DNA from: Streptococcus sp. M334
GTDB lineage: Bacteria; Bacillota; Bacilli; Lactobacillales; Streptococcaceae
Direction of reading: 5' to 3'
Assembly: GCF_000187745.1 (NCBI RefSeq)
Contig: NZ_GL732489.1
Span: 62,001-126,000, forward strand
Length of the DNA: 64,000 nucleotides
Shown here: piece by piece, positions 29,221 through 37,884 of the stretch
Position numbering within the stretch: position 1 is the stretch's first letter
How the letters are laid out: every line of letters starts with the position of its first letter
Notes under the pieces: model-generated
The model's input: only the letters and a program-made list of their open reading frames with translations
Databases searched by the model: none
Told to the model about the DNA's origin: nothing
Made by a program: the position numbers and the translations under genes

Positions 29221-29287
29221 AAATGATAAAAACGCATCTCCTATCAGGTTTGAATGAGCTTGATAGGATGCGTTTTATCATGTAAAG
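29221..29287. repeat. Terminator-like inverted repeat, copy 2
   Basis: AAATGATAAAAACGCAT ... ATGCGTTTTATCATGTAAAG. The stem extends through CTCCTATCA/TGATAGGAT to over 20 bp. It stands between convergent yidD and piuA and probably terminates both. Arms and flanks match copy 1 at 17832-17896. Confidence 0.75.
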
Positions 29288-29309
29288 ATGTGATTAAGTT
29301 TGAAGTTGC

Positions 29310-30281
29310 TTATTTCAAGCCTTTTTGTGCGTCTTCAATCATGAGTTTGGTTGATTCAAGTCCGCCTCCGCTTAGATACCAGAGGTCTGGTGTTAGTTGG
29401 ATAATCTTACCATTTTTAGCGGCAGGTGTTTCAGCGATGAGGGCATTTTCTAGGACACCGTCGTTGCTAGAGTTGTCCCCACCGATGGCAAGGGTGCGGT
29501 TGATGACAAAGAGGATGTCAGGATTGATTTCTTTGACACTTTCAAAGCTGACTTCTTGTCCGTGGCGAGAATCTTCAAATTGAGTATCAGTTGGCTTGAA
29601 TTTCAAGGTTTGGTACAAGAAAGAGAAACGAGATTGGGCACCAAAGGCTGCCATTTTTCCTTCATTAAGGAGGATGGCAAGGGCTTTTTTGTCAGAGCTT
29701 TCATTTTTAGTAGCGACTTCTTGAATGCTCTTGTCTAGCTTGACTAATTCTTCCTTGGCTTTCTGTGTACCAGTTTCACCAAAGGCGCTTGCTAAGGATT
29801 CTATATTAGCCTTGGTAGAAGTCCAGTAGTCGTCCTTGCTTGCTTGGAAGAGAACTGTTGGGGCGATTTCTTTGAATTTGTCTACGAATTTTTGTGTACG
29901 TATGGAAGCAATAATCAAATCAGGCTCAAGGGCGGCGATAGCTTCTAAATCAGGTTCTTTCATAGAACCAACATTTTTAACTTTTCCAGCTAGGTCTTTG
30001 AGATAGGTTGGTACTGTTTTTGTAGGCATTCCAACGATATTTTTTTCAAATCCTAGAGCACGAATAGTATCAGCAGCGCCGAGGTCAAAGGTAACAATTT
30101 TTTCAGGAACTTTTGAAAGTTTGACTTCGTCTAGTGAACTTTTAATGGTTATCTCTGTTGGAGCAGAGTTGCTTGTTTCCGACTGGCTAGTGCTTGAGTT
30201 TGTATTTGTACTGCATGCACCAAGTAGAAGCAAGAAGCTGGCCACTAGGGCAGTGAAATAAAGTTTAAGGGATGTTTTCAT
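29310..30281 (-). CDS. piuA: Iron-compound-binding lipoprotein PiuA
   Basis: A 323-residue binding lipoprotein of the Piu iron/haem-siderophore importer. Lipobox LLGAC puts the lipidated Cys at residue 23, followed by a Ser/Thr-rich linker. The periplasmic-binding fold of class III carries KIVTFDLGAADTIRALGF, SMKEPDLEAIAALEPDLIIAS and LTPDLWYLSGGGLEST. Expressed from the minus strand as the last gene of piuBCDA, 95 bp after piuD with a hairpin in the gap. Confidence 0.93.
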   Translation of the reverse strand: MKTSLKLYFTALVASFLLLLGACSTNTNSSTSQSETSNSAPTEITIKSSLDEVKLSKVPEKIVTFDLGAADTIRALGFEKNIVGMPTKTVPTYLKDLAGKVKNVGSMKEPDLEAIAALEPDLIIASIRTQKFVDKFKEIAPTVLFQASKDDYWTSTKANIESLASAFGETGTQKAKEELVKLDKSIQEVATKNESSDKKALAILLNEGKMAAFGAQSRFSFLYQTLKFKPTDTQFEDSRHGQEVSFESVKEINPDILFVINRTLAIGGDNSSNDGVLENALIAETPAAKNGKIIQLTPDLWYLSGGGLESTKLMIEDAQKGLK

Positions 30282-30316
30282 GATTTCTCCTTTTTAAAAT
30301 GTGATAACGATTTAGG

Positions 30317-30345
30317 GAGTCTCTTGGTCTTATTGACTAAGAGAC
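30317..30345 (-). terminator. Intercistronic hairpin between piuD and piuA
   Basis: AGTCTCTTGGTC and GACTAAGAGACT form a 12-bp stem (one mismatch) with a 5-nt loop and no T run. Likely a processing or stabilising hairpin that lets piuA mRNA accumulate, not a full stop. Confidence 0.5.
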
Positions 30346-30376
30346 TGAAGGTTCTCTAACTTGAGCTTCTATGTTA

Positions 30377-31129
30377 CTAGCTATAGATACAGATTTTTTT
30401 ACCATTGATATTAGCTAGCGTGATGGGAATCTCATAAAGTTGACTGAGGAGGTTAGACTGCATGATTTGATTGGTTGTTCCCTTGCTAAAGACTTTGCCG
30501 TCCTTGAAGGCAACAATTTCATCTGCATACTGACTGGCCATATTGATATCGTGGAGGACGATGATAATGGTCTTGCCGAGTTCCTCCACCAGTCGCCGAA
30601 GAATCTGCATCATGCTAACGCTTTGTTTGATGTCGAGATTGTTGAGTGGTTCGTCCAGTAAGATAAAGTCTGTATCCTGGGCCAGTACCATAGCGATAAA
30701 GACCCGCTGGAGTTGTCCTCCAGACAGGCTATCGATGTAGCGGTCTTTTAAGTCTGTCAGTTCCAGATAGTCCAGAGTTTCTCGGATTTTTTCCCAGTCT
30801 TCTGCTATCAGGCGACCACGGCTGTAGGGAAAACGTCCAAAACTGACCAGTTCTTCCACCGTCAATTTGGCTTGGTAATTGATTTTCTGCTTTAGGATAG
30901 TCAGTTCTTTGGCTAGTTCTTGCGAATTCCAGCTCTCGATTTCACGACCTTTGATACTGAGTATTCCCTGATCCTTCTTGGTCAGTCTGCTCATGATGGA
31001 GAGGAGAGTCGACTTTCCAGCACCATTTGGACCAATAAAGGCTGTCAGTTTTTGAGGACTGACTTCAAGTGAAATACCTTGCAAAATATCCTGTTTTTGA
31101 ATGGATTTGTCAATGTTTTCCAGTTTCAC
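30377..31129 (-). CDS. piuD: Iron ABC transporter ATPase PiuD
   Basis: A 250-residue FecE-type ATPase. Walker A GPNGAGKST (residues 33-41), Q-loop ILKQKINY, signature LSGGQLQRV, Walker B FILLDEPLNNLD, switch LHDINMA. Overlaps piuC by 4 nt (ATGA). Powers uptake of iron complexes bound by PiuA. Confidence 0.92.
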   Translation of the reverse strand: MKLENIDKSIQKQDILQGISLEVSPQKLTAFIGPNGAGKSTLLSIMSRLTKKDQGILSIKGREIESWNSQELAKELTILKQKINYQAKLTVEELVSFGRFPYSRGRLIAEDWEKIRETLDYLELTDLKDRYIDSLSGGQLQRVFIAMVLAQDTDFILLDEPLNNLDIKQSVSMMQILRRLVEELGKTIIIVLHDINMASQYADEIVAFKDGKVFSKGTTNQIMQSNLLSQLYEIPITLANINGKKICIYS

Positions 31130-32082
31130 TGACGTGCCCTCCTATAAAGTAAGATAAAGAATAAGAGACCTCCTACACTTTCTATGATCATACTGATGCG
31201 AATTTCCAGCGCAAAGACTCGTTCAATCAGGGCTTGCCCCAAGGTCAAACTGATAAATCCAACCAGAATGGCTACGATAAAGAGTAGCTTGTGCTGATAG
31301 TCTTTGACAATCAGGTAGGTGAGGTTAGCCAGCATAAAGCCGAAGAAGGCCATAGGTCCCACCAGGGCAGTTGCTGTTGAGGTCAAAAGCACGATGCCCC
31401 AGAGGAGTTCTTTCTGTTCTTTTTCAACATTGAGTCCCAATATCTGAGATGTTTCTCTTTGCAGATGCAAGACATCCAGAATGACTGCTTTCCGAAAGAA
31501 AAAGAGTGTCAAAGCAAGGATAATCAGAGAAGCAATGGCTAGGATGGAAGTGTTGAGATGTTGAAAGGAGGCAAAGAGACTGTTCTGCAGTTTATCGTAT
31601 TCGTTTGGATCCATTAGGACCTGGAGGAAGGTACTGATATTTCGAAAGAGACTTCCGAGTGCTAGACAGATTAGCAGAATGAAGACCAGATCTTGCTTCA
31701 TCAGGGTCTTCAAGTAGCCTTGTAAGGCAAGAAAGAAGAGGGATTGAAGCAGAAGCAAGACTAGGAATTCTAAGATAGGGGACTTGCCAAGTTGAAGAAA
31801 CTTGCTTTCAAAAACCAGTAGTAGGGTTTGTAGTAGGACGTAGAAGGATTCGATTCCTAAAATACTTGGCGTCAGAAAGCGATTTTCCGTCAGGGTTTGA
31901 AAACTAATGGTCGAAATCCCAGTCGCGATGGCTACCAAGAGATAAACGATAATCTTTTGGGAACGCAATTTCCAAGCAAAGGCTGACAAGTGAGTGATGG
32001 GCCAAAAGTAGAGAAGACAAGCTCCGATGACCAGAATAATGAGAATCCAGAAGAGCTTAGTATGTTTGCTTTTAGACTGCAT
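31126..32082 (-). CDS. piuC: Iron ABC transporter permease PiuC
   Basis: A 318-residue FecCD-type permease with about nine or ten hydrophobic segments, starting MQSKSKHTKLFWILIILV. ATG 32082 is chosen because a purine-rich GAGAGGGGGACG lies upstream; the start overlaps the end of piuB by 11 nt. The C-terminal part has GPMAFFGFMLANLTYLIV, the FecCD ATPase-contact region. Confidence 0.9.
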   Translation of the reverse strand: MQSKSKHTKLFWILIILVIGACLLYFWPITHLSAFAWKLRSQKIIVYLLVAIATGISTISFQTLTENRFLTPSILGIESFYVLLQTLLLVFESKFLQLGKSPILEFLVLLLLQSLFFLALQGYLKTLMKQDLVFILLICLALGSLFRNISTFLQVLMDPNEYDKLQNSLFASFQHLNTSILAIASLIILALTLFFFRKAVILDVLHLQRETSQILGLNVEKEQKELLWGIVLLTSTATALVGPMAFFGFMLANLTYLIVKDYQHKLLFIVAILVGFISLTLGQALIERVFALEIRISMIIESVGGLLFFILLYRRARQ

Positions 32083-33031
32083 CTTTTCGTCCCCCTCTCC
32101 AGAGAAGTAGGATAAAGACGAGGCTACCAATGATTCCTAGCAAGAGGCTGACAGACAGCTCATAGGGCCGAATCAGAACTCGGGATAGGATGTCGCAGGC
32201 CAGAACTAGATTGGCACCGACCAGTACGACCATGAGTTTGGTCTGACTTAGATTATCTCCATAGCGCTTGCGAACAAGATTGGGAGCAATAACTCCGAGA
32301 AATGGTAAGCCACCCACGGTAATCATGGTGACGCTTGTCGTTAATGCAATCAGAAAGAGAGCCAGTTTTTCAAGTAGAGAGTAAGAAATCCCCAAACTTT
32401 CACTGGTTTCTTTCCCTAGATTCATGATGGTAAAGGTTTGGGATAATTTCCAAACGGCTATCAGGATAATGAGGCCTAAGAAGAGCCATTCATACTGATG
32501 AGTCTGAATCATGGAGAAGGAGCCTTGGGTCCAAGCTGTCATACTCTGAACCAGATTGAAACGGTAGGCGATAACTTCTGTCACAGAACCAATAATCCCA
32601 CTATAGATGATCCCAATCAGAGGTAACATCCACCTTTCCTTTACAGTAAAAATGGTCATAAAGGCTAGGAAGAAGAGGGTAAATACGATGGATGAAACAA
32701 AAGCAAAGAGCATCTTTTGAGTCAGACTAGCCGACGGAAAGACAAAGAGGCTCAGCACCATTCCCAGTTTGGCAGCTTCAGTGGTTCCAACTGTACTCGG
32801 AGCAGCAAACTGATTTTGAGTGATGGTCTGCATGAGAAGGCCTGCCATGCTCATACTAGAGGCAGTCAGAAGAATGCTAATGGTCCTTGGGAGACGGGAC
32901 TCTTGAAAGAGAAGCCAGGTCTGCTGGTCGAAATCAAAGAGCTTTCCCCACGAAAAATCACTGGTCCCAATGCTAATAGAGAGAAAGACTAGGAGTAGAA
33001 GTAAGCCAATTAAGTAATAAGAAAGTTTCAT
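32072..33031 (-). CDS. piuB: Iron ABC transporter permease PiuB
   Basis: A 319-residue FecCD-type permease, partner of PiuC, first gene of piuBCDA. It starts MKLSYYLIGLLLLLVFLSI at 33031, behind AAAGGACGGGG; upstream ATG 33046 is less likely. Motifs ILLTASSMSMAGLLMQTITQNQFAAPSTVG and GGLPFLGVIAPNLVRKRYG are those of FecCD/BtuC permeases. Confidence 0.9.
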   Translation of the reverse strand: MKLSYYLIGLLLLLVFLSISIGTSDFSWGKLFDFDQQTWLLFQESRLPRTISILLTASSMSMAGLLMQTITQNQFAAPSTVGTTEAAKLGMVLSLFVFPSASLTQKMLFAFVSSIVFTLFFLAFMTIFTVKERWMLPLIGIIYSGIIGSVTEVIAYRFNLVQSMTAWTQGSFSMIQTHQYEWLFLGLIILIAVWKLSQTFTIMNLGKETSESLGISYSLLEKLALFLIALTTSVTMITVGGLPFLGVIAPNLVRKRYGDNLSQTKLMVVLVGANLVLACDILSRVLIRPYELSVSLLLGIIGSLVFILLLWRGGRKDAV

Positions 33032-33054
33032 ACCCCGTCCTTTCATGTGGATTT

Positions 33055-33070
33055 GGTATCGAAAGATACC
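33055..33070. promoter_or_regulatory. Perfect hairpin in the piuB leader
   Basis: GGTATC-GAAA-GATACC on the plus strand (TTTC loop on the transcribed minus strand), 24 nt upstream of piuB and directly after its promoter. Could be a protein operator or a message-end hairpin. Confidence 0.45.
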
Positions 33071-33080
33071 CGCGAATATT

Positions 33081-33109
33081 ACTGTAACACGATTTTTCTA
33101 ATCTGTCAA
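33081..33109 (-). promoter_or_regulatory. Promoter of the piu operon
   Basis: On the minus strand TTGACA (33104-33109), 17-bp spacer, TACAGT (33081-33086). Confidence 0.65.
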
Positions 33110-33177
33110 TAAATTTTCTGATAATTTAATGAATGAAACAAGGAGAGAGTAACAAGACTTTCTCCTTTGTTATCCTA

Positions 33178-34173
33178 TTATAAAATATTTTTCCCCTCTT
33201 TAACCCGCCAATGATAATCCGATAAAATAATATCTTTAAGAGAGTAGCTAGCCTTCCAATCAAGATATTTTTTAGCTTTTGATGCGTCTGCTAGGACGCT
33301 AGCTGGGTCACCAGCACGACGAGCAACAATTTCGTGTGGTATTTTTTGGTTTAATAGTTCTTCAGCAGTTTTAAAGATTTCTTTGACAGTATAGCCTTTT
33401 TCAGTTCCCAAGTTAAAGATTTGAGAAGAACTGTTTTCTTGAAATAGGTAGTTCATTCCTTTCACATGAGCCTGTGCAAGGTCCAAGACATGAATGTAAT
33501 CCCGAATACATGAACCATCACGTGTATCGTAGTCATCTCCAAATATTTTTAGGCTATCATTTTGTCCCAACGCGGTTTTGTTGATATTGGGAATAATATG
33601 AGTTGGATTTTTTACACGCAGACCATTTGAAGCATCCATTTCAGCCCCAGCAACATTAAAGTAACGGAAAATGACATATTTCCAATCGTAGCGATTGGCC
33701 ATCCAGTAAATCATTCGTTCGCCCATCAGTTTTGTCTCTGCATAAGGATTGACGGGGTCGAGCAGGGTGTCTTCAGTAGCTGGCTTGTCAATACAGTTAT
33801 TACCATAGAGGGAAGCAGTCGAAGAGAACATGATTTTTTGAATGCCAACTTCAGATAAGACTTTGAGAACTTGGTTCATACCAGCGACATTGGCAGTGAA
33901 GTATTTGCTTGGGTTTTCAATGCTTTCGCTCACAACAATTTCACCTGCACAATGAAGAACAGCATCAATCTGATTTTCTTCCAAATAAGCTTTTAAGGCA
34001 CTAGCATCATAAACGTCCAGTTGTTTAAAGCTAGCACGACTATCTACAGCCGAACGATTTCCTGTAGAGAGATTATCTAAGACATGCACCTGGTATCCAG
34101 CATTTAAAAGAGCTTTAACGGTATGAGAGCCAATGTAGCCAGCTCCACCTGTAACAAGAATTGTTTTGGTCAT
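33178..34173 (-). CDS. galE: UDP-glucose 4-epimerase
   Basis: A 331-residue extended short-chain dehydrogenase that interconverts UDP-glucose and UDP-galactose with bound NAD. Rossmann motif VTGGAGYIGSH at residues 6-16; catalytic Ser/Thr in FSSTASLYG and Tyr-x-x-x-Lys in YAETKLMGE. No Leloir partners (galK, galT) nearby, so it may serve glycan synthesis. An AACAAAGGAG inverted repeat downstream (33132-33172) may end its message. The 295 bp upstream hold nothing else that I can support. Confidence 0.93.
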   Translation of the reverse strand: MTKTILVTGGAGYIGSHTVKALLNAGYQVHVLDNLSTGNRSAVDSRASFKQLDVYDASALKAYLEENQIDAVLHCAGEIVVSESIENPSKYFTANVAGMNQVLKVLSEVGIQKIMFSSTASLYGNNCIDKPATEDTLLDPVNPYAETKLMGERMIYWMANRYDWKYVIFRYFNVAGAEMDASNGLRVKNPTHIIPNINKTALGQNDSLKIFGDDYDTRDGSCIRDYIHVLDLAQAHVKGMNYLFQENSSSQIFNLGTEKGYTVKEIFKTAEELLNQKIPHEIVARRAGDPASVLADASKAKKYLDWKASYSLKDIILSDYHWRVKEGKNIL

Positions 34174-34468
34174 GATTTTTTTCCTTTTTCTAGTTTTGTA
34201 CTATTTTAAATAAAAAAGAAAGGAAAGTCAATTATTTTCTGTAATTTTTACGAAAAAACTGAACAAATATAGTGTTGAATTGTTTTTTGTTTGGAAATTA
34301 AGAGTTGGATTAATCTTGGAATAGTTCTTAGATTTCACCTCACATGTAAGGGAATACAATCTTTTTCTAAGATATAGCAGGACTAAGATACTAATTTAGA
34401 AATCCACCTTCCCGCTATCCTTATCCTATAAAAAGTGGTAAAATGGATGAAAGAAAGAAGGAACTGAA

Positions 34469-35533
34469 ATGACAACATTATTTTCAAAAATCAAAGAAGT
34501 AACAGAACTTGCTGCGATCTCAGGTCATGAAGCACCTGTCCGTACTTATCTTCGTGAAAAGTTAATACCGCACGTAGATGAAGTGGTGACAGATGGCTTG
34601 GGTGGTATTTTTGGTATCAAACATTCAGAAGCTGCAGATGCACCGCGCGTCTTGGTCGCTTCTCATATGGATGAAGTTGGTTTTATGGTCAGCGAAATCA
34701 AGTCAGATGGTACCTTCCGTGTCGTAGAAATCGGTGGTTGGAATCCTATGGTGGTTAGCAGCCAACGTTTTAAACTCTTAACACGTGATGGTCGTGAAAT
34801 CCCTGTGATCTCAGGCTCTGTCCCTCCACATTTGACACGTGGAACAGGTGGACCAACCATGCCAGCTATTTCAGATATTATTTTTGATGGTGGTTTTGTG
34901 GATAAGACTGAGGCGGAAAGCTTTGGCATCCGTCCTGGCGATACCATCGTACCAGATAGCTCTGCAATCTTGACAGCCAATGAAAAAAATATCATTTCAA
35001 AAGCTTGGGACAACCGCTATGGTGTTCTCATGGTGAGCGAGCTAGCAGAAGCTCTGTCAGGTCAAAAACTCGGAAATGAACTCTATCTTGGCTCTAACGT
35101 CCAAGAAGAGGTTGGGCTTCGTGGCGCTCATACTTCTACAACTAAGTTTGACCCAGAAGTTTTCCTAGCAGTTGACTGTTCACCAGCTGGTGATGTCTAT
35201 GGTGGTCAAGGCAAGATTGGGGATGGAACCTTGATTCGTTTCTATGATCCAGGTCACTTGCTTCTCCCAGGGATGAAGGATTTCCTTTTGACAACGGCTG
35301 AAGAAGCTGGTATCAAGTACCAATACTACTGTGGTAAAGGCGGAACGGATGCAGGCGCAGCTCATCTGAAAAATGGTGGTGTCCCATCTACAACTATCGG
35401 TGTCTGCGCTCGTTATATCCACTCTCATCAAACCCTCTATGCTATGGATGATTTCCTAGAAGCGCAAGCCTTCTTACAAGCCTTGGTGAAAAAATTGGAT
35501 CGTTCAACGGTTGACTTGATTAAAAATTATTAA
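34469..35533 (+). CDS. pepA: M42-family glutamyl aminopeptidase
   Basis: A 354-residue cytosolic metalloaminopeptidase that removes N-terminal Glu/Asp. M42 landmarks: ASHMDEVGFMV (His and Asp metal ligands), KAWDNRYG, NVQEEVGLRGA (catalytic and metal Glu), VDCSPAGD and CARYIHSHQT (last His ligand). AAGAAGGAAC precedes ATG. An immunity-like gene follows 21 nt downstream. Confidence 0.93.
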   Translation: MTTLFSKIKEVTELAAISGHEAPVRTYLREKLIPHVDEVVTDGLGGIFGIKHSEAADAPRVLVASHMDEVGFMVSEIKSDGTFRVVEIGGWNPMVVSSQRFKLLTRDGREIPVISGSVPPHLTRGTGGPTMPAISDIIFDGGFVDKTEAESFGIRPGDTIVPDSSAILTANEKNIISKAWDNRYGVLMVSELAEALSGQKLGNELYLGSNVQEEVGLRGAHTSTTKFDPEVFLAVDCSPAGDVYGGQGKIGDGTLIRFYDPGHLLLPGMKDFLLTTAEEAGIKYQYYCGKGGTDAGAAHLKNGGVPSTTIGVCARYIHSHQTLYAMDDFLEAQAFLQALVKKLDRSTVDLIKNY

Positions 35534-35554
35534 ACCATAAGGGAGGTGGTTGGG

Positions 35555-35851
35555 ATGGTAGAACCAAACCTAGAAAGCCTTATAAAAGATCTTTACAATC
35601 ATGCTCGACATGATTTGAGTGAAGATTTAGTTGCTGCTCTTTTAGAGACTGCAAAAAAACTGCCTACTACAAATGAGCAATTGCTGGCAGTCCGTCTCTC
35701 AGGCCTGGTAAATCATGAATTGCTCCTAAATCCCAAACATCCAGCACCTGAGTTGCTCAACTTAGCTCGCTTTATTAAGAGAGAAGAAAACAAGTACAGA
35801 GGAACCGCAGCTTCTGCAATTATGTATGGGGAACTCTTTAAAATGCTTTGA
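35555..35851 (+). CDS. Enterocin A-immunity-family protein (putative bacteriocin immunity)
   Basis: A 98-residue, all-helical soluble protein (SLIKDLYNHARHDLSEDL, ALLETAKKLPT, LLAVRLSGLVNHELL, LARFIKREENKYRG) with the size and pattern of the PF08951 immunity family, which protects against pediocin-like class II bacteriocins. No bacteriocin gene is adjacent, so it may be an orphan immunity gene. ATG 35555 has GGGAGG nearby. A strong terminator overlaps its stop codon. Confidence 0.72.
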   Translation: MVEPNLESLIKDLYNHARHDLSEDLVAALLETAKKLPTTNEQLLAVRLSGLVNHELLLNPKHPAPELLNLARFIKREENKYRGTAASAIMYGELFKML

Positions 35852-35877
35852 TTCCATTGTGAATCAAAGCATTTTTC
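35841..35877 (+). terminator. Terminator overlapping the end of the immunity-like gene
   Basis: Fourteen-bp stem AAATGCTTTGATTC/GAATCAAAGCATTT with a CATTGT loop and T5; the stop codon lies in the left arm. Confidence 0.85.
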
Positions 35878-35914
35878 TATATGGTAGAAAAGCAATTCTT
35901 GGTTAGGAAAAGAG

Positions 35915-35940
35915 AAAAGCCATCCTATTTAGGATAGCTT
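35915..35940 (-). terminator. Terminator of the Na/Pi cotransporter gene
   Basis: On the minus strand AGCTATCCTA-AA-TAGGATGGCT followed by TTTCTCTTTT. Confidence 0.75.
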
Positions 35941-35948
35941 CTTGGTTA

Positions 35949-37580
35949 TCAGATTTGTTCAGCGATGACCTTTTCAGCTAGATTCATAGCGTGATCAGAT
36001 ACACGAGTATAGTGGGAAATAATGTCGATAAAGTTGACCCCAGCTTGTGTTGAACACTCCCCCTTGTTGAGGCGTTTGATGTGGGTTTTTCTGAGAACAC
36101 GTTCCATATTGTTGATTTTTTTATGGCGTTCAATCAGGCTTTGAGCTTTTTCAATATCATTGTTTTCTACACTATCAAGGGCATCCTTGATAAAGCCAGT
36201 GGTCTTTTGATAGATATCAGCCAATTCCTGCAAAGCAGCTTCAGAGAACTCAACATTTTTACGTTGAAGGTAGTCAGTCAGATTGATTAGTGCTTCTGCG
36301 TGATCCCCAATCCGTTCCAAATCACGGGATGAATCCAGGATGTTGGTCAGCACTTCACTTTCTTTCTGGCTAAGGGCTTCACTTGAAAGAGTAATCAGGT
36401 AACGAGTCAATTTTTCATCAATGGTATTGATGGCTTCTTCTGTCTTGTGTCCTTTTTCAGCAACCTTTTCATTGAGGTCAATGATGTAGTTGTATGAAAG
36501 GTCAAAGGCTTTAGAAGCATAATTTCCTAAGTGAAGGAGTTCTTTCTTCGCATTTCCGAGAGCGATTGATGGAGCTTGTTTAATCAAATGCTCATCGAGA
36601 TAAAGTGGCTCGTACTTCACAACTTCATCTTCACCAGGGATGAGCTTGGTTACAAAGTAGGCCAAGGCTCCGATGAATGGAAATTGTACAATGGTGTTAC
36701 TTACGTTAAAGGCACCGTGCGAGAAGGCGATGGTCATCTCAGGAGAGAGGTGAAGGAGTGCCTGGAAGTACTCAATCATAGACGTAAATGGACCTAATAA
36801 GATTAAGCAAAGAATAGTTCCTAAAACGTTAAAGGTAACATGGGTTGCAGCAACGCGTTTCGCAGAGACATTGGCTCCGGCTGCCGCAATGATAACTGTT
36901 AGGGTTGTCCCGATATTATCTCCGAAGAGAACTGGTAGAGAACCTTTAAGGTCAAGGAAGCCACCTGCATAGAGACCTTGTAAAATCCCGATTGTCGCAG
37001 AAGAGGCCTGAATGAGAACGGTAATCACTGCACCAGCAAAAACTCCTAAAATAGGATTTTGCCCCAAGGTTACCATATACTCCTTGAATTGTGGCAAATC
37101 TTTAAGAGGACTCATACCAGCACTGATGAGGTTGAGGGCGTAGAAGATTCCCCCTACACCAAACAGGATGCGCCCGATATTGTTTGCTGTTCTGTTTTTT
37201 GTAAAGAAGAGGAACATGGTTCCAAGGAAAATCAGGGGTAAAGCATACTCGCCAAGCTTGAAACCGATGATAAAGGAAGTAACTGTGGTTCCGATGTTGG
37301 CTCCCATGATAATTCCGATAGCCTGTCTAAGAGTTAGAAGACTAGCGCTGACCAGTCCAACCGTGATAACTGTAACCCCTGTACTTGACTGAATCAGGGC
37401 AGTCACGACAATTCCGACTAGAACACCTAAAAAGGGATTGCTGGTGTACTTGTCAATGTAAAAACGAAGGCGATCTCCAGCAGCTTGTTGCAAACCGTCT
37501 CCCATGGTCTTGATACTATATAAGAATAGTCCCAGACCACCTAAAAAGTGAAATAAAATTTCCTGCCAATTAATGGACAT
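35949..37580 (-). CDS. Na/Pi cotransporter family protein with PhoU-like domain
   Basis: A 543-residue protein with two inverted Na_Pi_cotrans repeats (about residues 5-145 and 160-300; GVVVTALIQSSTGVTVITVG-type QSS motifs occur in both, VLIQASSAT in the second) and a cytoplasmic PhoU-like four-helix region (about 345-540). Predicted sodium-driven phosphate importer (NptA/YjbB type). Single gene with its own terminator, divergent from the Endo-D gene. Confidence 0.9.
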   Translation of the reverse strand: MSINWQEILFHFLGGLGLFLYSIKTMGDGLQQAAGDRLRFYIDKYTSNPFLGVLVGIVVTALIQSSTGVTVITVGLVSASLLTLRQAIGIIMGANIGTTVTSFIIGFKLGEYALPLIFLGTMFLFFTKNRTANNIGRILFGVGGIFYALNLISAGMSPLKDLPQFKEYMVTLGQNPILGVFAGAVITVLIQASSATIGILQGLYAGGFLDLKGSLPVLFGDNIGTTLTVIIAAAGANVSAKRVAATHVTFNVLGTILCLILLGPFTSMIEYFQALLHLSPEMTIAFSHGAFNVSNTIVQFPFIGALAYFVTKLIPGEDEVVKYEPLYLDEHLIKQAPSIALGNAKKELLHLGNYASKAFDLSYNYIIDLNEKVAEKGHKTEEAINTIDEKLTRYLITLSSEALSQKESEVLTNILDSSRDLERIGDHAEALINLTDYLQRKNVEFSEAALQELADIYQKTTGFIKDALDSVENNDIEKAQSLIERHKKINNMERVLRKTHIKRLNKGECSTQAGVNFIDIISHYTRVSDHAMNLAEKVIAEQI

Positions 37581-37753
37581 TTCTTTTTCCTCCGAAAAAT
37601 AATAACGGAATTTCTCCTATTCTATTTTAAAGGATAAAAGTAAATCTAACAAGTGTTAAGCTAAGATTTTAGAAAGAAAATTCGTGAGAATGGGCCTTAA
37701 TTATATTAATTTTACCAATTTCTAACCTAGATATAGGTATTTCCTTTTATATA

Positions 37754-37781
37754 TTGACATTTAAAAGAAATATTTTAAAAT
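37754..37781 (+). promoter_or_regulatory. Promoter of the Endo-D gene
   Basis: TTGACA (37754-37759), 16-bp spacer, TAAAAT (37776-37781); leader of about 100 nt. Confidence 0.65.
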
Positions 37782-37829
37782 GAGGGTGGAATTATCTTGA
37801 TCCCTGTGATTGGGATAAAAAATTTTATT

Positions 37830-37850
37830 AAGAAAGTTAAGCGCTTTCTT
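37830..37850 (+). promoter_or_regulatory. cre-like (CcpA) palindrome in the Endo-D leader
   Basis: AAGAAAG-TTAAGCG-CTTTCTT: 7-bp perfect arms; the complement contains GAAAGCGCTT, close to the cre core. Downstream of the promoter, a position typical of CcpA roadblock repression. Confidence 0.45.
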
Positions 37851-37884
37851 TTATGCAACAAAATCAATCTTTTAGGAGGAGAAA

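Noticed and set aside
34174-34468. Possible small gene or riboswitch between galE and pepA
   Set aside because: AT-rich with no open frame behind a ribosome site and no extended stem; I see only likely divergent promoters.
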